From the NCBI RefSeq assembly GCF_000144625.1, contig NC_014376.1, positions 806,001 through 870,000 of the forward strand: 64,000 nucleotides of DNA, in the 5' to 3' direction. Under the pieces are notes generated by a model. The model had not been told where the DNA came from. It saw only the letters and a program-made list of their open reading frames with translations, and made no database searches. Source of the DNA: [Clostridium] saccharolyticum WM1 (GTDB lineage: Bacteria > Bacillota > Clostridia > Lachnospirales > Lachnospiraceae). Of this stretch, positions 60,005 through 64,000 are shown piece after piece. A program made the translations under genes and the position numbers. Each line of letters begins with the position of its first letter. The first letter of the stretch is position 1.

Positions 60005-61030
60005 CTATCGGCATGTTTCCAGAAGGCTGATAAACCGGCGGCATGCTTCTTCGCTGGTCGCCCAGGAAGTGACCAGCCGGATGGCGGTATGACTGTCATC
60101 GATCCGTTCCTGAACGGAAAAAAGGAAGTCTTTTTCCAGCTTTGCAATCACCTGGTCCGGAAATATGGGGAAAAGCTGATTTGTCTTGGAATCGGAGAAA
60201 AAGGAATATCCGCAAGCTTCGATTCCTTTTCTTAAAATCGCAGACATTTCGTTTGCATGGGAGGCCAGATCATAAAAGAGATTGTTGGAAAACAGCTCTT
60301 CAAACTGGATTCCCAGCAGCCAGCCTTTTGCCAGCATAGCTCCCCGCTGTTTCACCATGAACCGGAAGTCCGGCTTTAAATCCTGGTGGCAGATCACAAG
60401 AGCTTCTCCAAACAGGGCACCTCCCTTGGTACCTCCTAAATAAAATACATCGGTGAGTCTTGCAATGTCTTCCAGTGTTACATCATTAACAGAACTTGTA
60501 AGGGCAGACCCCAGGCGGGCTCCATCTAAAAACAGGTACAGGTCCTTCTGGCGGCAGATGTGGTGCAGTGCTTCCAGTTCCTTTTTGGTATATTGGGTGC
60601 CTGTCTCTGTGGCGTTGGAGATATAGACCATTTTCGGCTGTACCATGTGCTCATCGGTATGAAGGTCCAGCGCTTTCTGGATGTGGGCAGGAGTCAGCTT
60701 TCCATTCCCGCATGGCATTGCCAGAACCTTATGTCCTGTAGCCTCAATGGCTCCTGTCTCATGAACGTTAATATGACCCTTGTCCGTGGAGATGACCGCC
60801 TGCCATGGACGCAGGGCGGTGCCGATAGTAATCAGATTGGTCTGGGTACCGCCCACGATGAAATGGACGTCTGCATCCTCCCTGCCGATTTCCTTTTTGA
60901 TGAGGGCACGGGCATTGGCGCAATGGTCATCCATTCCATAGCCTGGGTTCTGGACCAGATTGGCATGGATCATGGCTTCTAAAATCTTTGGATGCGCCCC
61001 TTCGCTATAGTCATTATTAAAACTGTACAT
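60005..61030 (-). CDS. ltaE: Low-specificity L-threonine aldolase-like PLP enzyme
   Basis: 341 residues from ATG 61030 (AGGAGG site). Fold type I PLP enzyme; the Schiff-base lysine is in YLGGTKGGALFGEA (about 205), with FIVGGTQTNL and LFLDGARLGSAL upstream. Cleaves threonine to glycine and acetaldehyde. Related family members act on other beta-hydroxy amino acids. Confidence 0.88.
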   Translation of the reverse strand: MYSFNNDYSEGAHPKILEAMIHANLVQNPGYGMDDHCANARALIKKEIGREDADVHFIVGGTQTNLITIGTALRPWQAVISTDKGHINVHETGAIEATGHKVLAMPCGNGKLTPAHIQKALDLHTDEHMVQPKMVYISNATETGTQYTKKELEALHHICRQKDLYLFLDGARLGSALTSSVNDVTLEDIARLTDVFYLGGTKGGALFGEALVICHQDLKPDFRFMVKQRGAMLAKGWLLGIQFEELFSNNLFYDLASHANEMSAILRKGIEACGYSFFSDSKTNQLFPIFPDQVIAKLEKDFLFSVQERIDDSHTAIRLVTSWATSEEACRRFISLLETCR

Positions 61031-61354
61031 AAAAAGTCCTCCTGCTGTTTCATAATATAATTGATCTGAACTTGCAATGCAAGTGAGGATATAAGGTTTT
61101 TTTGCCCCTTCCATATGATTATCGAAAGTGTTCCTGACTTTTGATAATATAGGATGTATCATATACTAAAAGCAGGAGAATATCAATACCAAAAGAACTG
61201 ATGTTCCCTGTTTTGCTATACTTTTTTACTGCCATATGCTATAATTGGCGGAGATGAATATTTTAATTTCCGAAAAAGGCAAGGAACCTGGGGGGATATG
61301 CTTGCATGTCCTTATGGAAGCTGCCTGCGGAAAAGCATTTGGAGGTAAATAATC
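61031..61354. other. Divergent promoter region
   Basis: 324 bases without a gene between ltaE and uvrB. TGCTATAAT (61237-61245) is an extended -10 for uvrB; the rest holds the leftward promoter of ltaE. No other structure seen. Confidence 0.5.
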
Positions 61355-63340
61355 ATGGACTTTATATTGCATTCAGAATATGACCCTACCGGTGACCAGC
61401 CTCAGGCCATTGACCAGCTTGTGAAGGGATTCCAGGAGGGCAATCAATTCCAGACCCTGCTTGGGGTCACAGGCTCTGGTAAGACCTTTACCATGGCTAA
61501 TGTGATCCAGAAGCTGCAGAGGCCTACTCTAATCATCGCTCATAATAAGACGCTTGCCGCCCAGCTTTACAGCGAGTTCAAGGAGTTCTTCCCGGAAAAT
61601 GCGGTGGAGTATTTTGTTTCCTATTATGATTATTACCAGCCTGAGGCATATGTGCCTTCCACAGACACCTATATAGAAAAGGATTCTGCTATTAATGATG
61701 AGATAGACAAGCTCCGGCACTCGGCTACAGCGGCCCTATCGGAACGGAAGGATGTAATCATCGTAGCATCGGTTTCCTGTATTTACGGCCTGGGAAGCCC
61801 TATCGATTATCAGGAAATGGTTATTTCCTTAAGACCCGGCATGATCAAGGACAGGGATGAAGTGGTCCATAAGCTGATTGACATCCAGTATGACCGGAAT
61901 GATATGGATTTCAGGCGCGGGACCTTCCGGGTAAGAGGAGATGTGGTGGAGATATTCCCTGCCTATTCCGGAAGCGAGGCCTACCGGGTGGAATTTTTTG
62001 GAGATGAAGTGGAACGCATTACGGAGATCGATACCCTGACCGGAGAGATTCGGGCGGAGTTGGGGCATGTGGCCATATTCCCGGCCTCCCATTACGTGGT
62101 ATCAAGGGAGAAGATGGAGCTGGCAGCACAGACAATCCTGGAGGAATTAAAGGAGCAGGTGGCATATTTTAAAAGCGAGGACAAGCTGTTAGAGGCCCAG
62201 AGGATATCAGAGCGGACAAATTTCGATGTGGAAATGATGAAGGAAACCGGCTTTTGCTCCGGGATCGAGAACTATTCCAGGCATTTAACCGGCGGCCGTC
62301 CAGGAGACCCCCCCTATACCCTGATCGATTATTTCCCCGATGACTTTCTGATCATAGTGGATGAATCCCACATCACCCTGCCTCAGGTGCGGGGCATGTT
62401 TGCTGGAGACCGATCCAGGAAGACCACTCTTGTGAATTTTGGTTTCCGCCTTCCCTCTGCCCTTGATAACCGGCCTTTGAATTTTGAGGAATTTGAGTCA
62501 AAGATCAATCAGATGATGTTCGTTTCTGCCACACCTTCCGTATATGAGGCGGAGCATGAGCTTTTAAGGGTGGAGCAGATCATCCGGCCTACCGGGCTTC
62601 TGGATCCTGAAATCGATGTAAGGCCGGTGGAAGGACAGATCGATGACCTGGTTTCCGAGGTAAATAAGGAAATTTCAAAGAAAAACAAGGTACTGATCAC
62701 TACCCTGACCAAGCGGATGGCAGAGGATTTAACCGATTACATGAGAGAAGTAGGAATCCGGGTCAAATACCTCCATTCCGATATTGATACCCTGGAGCGC
62801 TCTGAAATCATCCGGGATATGCGTCTGGATGTGTTTGATGTGCTTGTAGGGATCAACCTTCTGCGGGAGGGCCTTGATATTCCGGAAATCACTTTGGTGG
62901 CGATCCTGGATGCGGACAAAGAGGGATTTCTCCGGTCTGAGACCTCTCTGATCCAAACCATAGGAAGGGCGGCCAGAAATTCCGAAGGCCATGTGATTAT
63001 GTACGCAGATAAGGTGACGGATTCCATGCGCGTGGCGATTGAGGAGACCAACCGAAGGAGAGCCATACAGCAGCTCTATAATGAAGAGCATGGAATCACA
63101 CCCACCACCATCAAGAAGTCGGTCCGTGACCTTATTGCCATCTCAAAAGCAGCCATTGAGGAAGAGAAGGACTTTAAAAAGGATCCGGAATCCATGGATG
63201 CAAAAGAATTGGAGAAGCTTGCAAAGGAGCTTACAAAGAAGATGCACCAGGCGGCAGCAGAGCTGAATTTCGAGGAAGCTGCCAGGCTGCGTGACCGGAT
63301 GGTACAGATTAAGAAAATGCTTCAGGATATGGAAGATTAA
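61355..63340 (+). CDS. uvrB: Excinuclease ABC subunit B
   Basis: 661 residues, normal length. Walker [10 protein letters not shown] (about 38-46), beta-hairpin [12 protein letters not shown] (about 91-102), DESHITLPQ, helicase motif [11 protein letters not shown] and a C-terminal UVR domain ([17 protein letters not shown]). Damage verification in nucleotide excision repair. Confidence 0.98.
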   Translation: MDFILHSEYDPTGDQPQAIDQLVKGFQEGNQFQTLLGVTGSGKTFTMANVIQKLQRPTLIIAHNKTLAAQLYSEFKEFFPENAVEYFVSYYDYYQPEAYVPSTDTYIEKDSAINDEIDKLRHSATAALSERKDVIIVASVSCIYGLGSPIDYQEMVISLRPGMIKDRDEVVHKLIDIQYDRNDMDFRRGTFRVRGDVVEIFPAYSGSEAYRVEFFGDEVERITEIDTLTGEIRAELGHVAIFPASHYVVSREKMELAAQTILEELKEQVAYFKSEDKLLEAQRISERTNFDVEMMKETGFCSGIENYSRHLTGGRPGDPPYTLIDYFPDDFLIIVDESHITLPQVRGMFAGDRSRKTTLVNFGFRLPSALDNRPLNFEEFESKINQMMFVSATPSVYEAEHELLRVEQIIRPTGLLDPEIDVRPVEGQIDDLVSEVNKEISKKNKVLITTLTKRMAEDLTDYMREVGIRVKYLHSDIDTLERSEIIRDMRLDVFDVLVGINLLREGLDIPEITLVAILDADKEGFLRSETSLIQTIGRAARNSEGHVIMYADKVTDSMRVAIEETNRRRAIQQLYNEEHGITPTTIKKSVRDLIAISKAAIEEEKDFKKDPESMDAKELEKLAKELTKKMHQAAAELNFEEAARLRDRMVQIKKMLQDMED

Positions 63341-63522
63341 AAAATAATAAGAGTCATACGGTTCACTCATGAAGGAACCCTGTCTGGATAAATAAATTGT
63401 TCCGTATGGGCGGATTGGTATTGACAATGATTCTCAATAAGAGTAAAATCTCAATGGATGCATCTGAGGCAGAAGCCTTGGAACGCCGCCGGAGGAAGCG
63501 GCTGCATTCAGAGGAGATTATT

Positions 63523-63756
63523 ATGAAGCTTTATGAAGGAGAAATCGGAACAACCTACATTGTTTACAGCGTGATGGTGAAGGATGCCATTACCAGGCGA
63601 TTAGAAGCCCTTGGAGTCAATGAACAGACTCCTGTTACCCTGATGAATAAGAAAGGCAGCGGTACTGTGATCATCAAAGTCAGAGGTACCCGCCTTGCCC
63701 TTGGAAAAAGGATATCGGAAGGAATTGAAATCAGGGAGGCAGTGAAACATGAGTGA
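63523..63756 (+). CDS. feoA: Ferrous iron transport protein A
   Basis: 77 residues from ATG 63523, which has GAGGAGA; the frame is open upstream to 63397 (ATG 63427 also possible). SH3-like core with RLEALGVNEQTPVTLMNKKG and ALGKRISEGIEI. Overlaps feoB by 8 bases. Confidence 0.85.
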   Translation: MKLYEGEIGTTYIVYSVMVKDAITRRLEALGVNEQTPVTLMNKKGSGTVIIKVRGTRLALGKRISEGIEIREAVKHE

Positions 63757-64000
63757 AGAAAATAGAATGATCCATGTCGGGTTTGTGGGAAACCCTAACT
63801 GCGGTAAAACCACCTTATTTAATGCATTTACAGGTGCAAAGCTAAAGGTGGCCAACTGGCCAGGCGTTACTGTGGAGAGAGTAGAAGGTGAAACAAGTTA
63901 TAAGGGACGTCCCATCCGAGTCGTGGACACGCCTGGAATTTACAGTCTGACCTGCTATACCCTGGAAGAAATCGTAACAAGGAAATGCCTGGAAAATGAT
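63749..64000 (+). CDS. feoB: Ferrous iron transport protein B, 5' part
   Basis: The first 84 residues are in the window. G1 GNPNCGKTT, then KVANWPGVTVE (switch I) and G3 VDTPGIYSL, the FeoB G-protein domain. The gene continues past the right edge. Confidence 0.95.
   Translation, partial: MSEENRMIHVGFVGNPNCGKTTLFNAFTGAKLKVANWPGVTVERVEGETSYKGRPIRVVDTPGIYSLTCYTLEEIVTRKCLEND

Noticed and set aside
1..64000. CRISPR array
   Set aside because: No run of regularly spaced identical repeats; the repeats found are pairs or att sites.

Overview
The window reads as the chromosome of a low-to-mid GC Gram-positive anaerobe, most likely a Lachnospiraceae member (Lacrimispora / Clostridium cluster XIVa type). 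The basis is the Clostridia-like gene set (hflK-hflC, truA, ftsE-ftsX, ctpA, uvrB, feoA-feoB), strong Shine-Dalgarno sites with frequent GTG/TTG starts, and choline-binding-like cell-wall repeats. The species call is inference from protein character only.

Bases 1 to about 33,148 are most of an HK97-type siphophage prophage, all on the + strand, with its left end outside the window. It starts with a VRR-NUC nuclease, ParA/ParB partition proteins and a tyrosine recombinase. A run of small early genes follows (SPFH membrane protein, PAPS-reductase-like protein, HNH nuclease, DUF3775 protein, Dam-type methylase). Next come a probable late regulator, HNH, terminases, portal, ClpP-like protease, capsid, connectors, tail tube, a frameshifted tail chaperone, tape measure, Dit and Tal. 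Two independently promoted moron cassettes lie between Tal and the fibre genes. The right end has a tail spike, XkdX-like protein, holin, endolysin, a small two-gene accessory module and two orphan convergent fibre C-terminal modules. It ends in a 3' fragment of tRNA-Gly(GCC).

Bases 33,149-41,641 are a second, 8.5-kb integrated element bounded by 26-bp direct repeats of the same tRNA-Gly 3' end. It carries a tyrosine integrase, an excisionase-like protein, a Rep with the complete HUH endonuclease plus superfamily-3 helicase layout of CRESS-DNA viruses, a short FtsK/TcpA-like motor, a two-TM partner, small conserved-looking proteins and two regulators. A divergent operon encodes two secreted proteins, one a cysteine-free transglutaminase-fold protein. 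Between the motor gene and rep is a perfect 9-bp stem whose loop, on the strand of rep, contains AGTATTA, close to the circovirus-type nick-site nonamer. This element is the strongest candidate for something little described.

From 42 kb on, ordinary host chromosome follows: hflK-hflC, a cytidylate-kinase-like protein, an L,D-transpeptidase, a VanZ-like protein and truA, a cation efflux protein, an ECF sigma factor with an RsgI-like anti-sigma factor, two near-identical tRNA-Gln(CTG) genes, acyl-ACP thioesterase, a CvfB-like protein, a methyltransferase, a sugar ABC ATPase, a CdaR-type regulator and ftsE-ftsX. After a decayed M23 peptidase come ctpA, a threonine aldolase (opposite strand), uvrB, feoA and the start of feoB.
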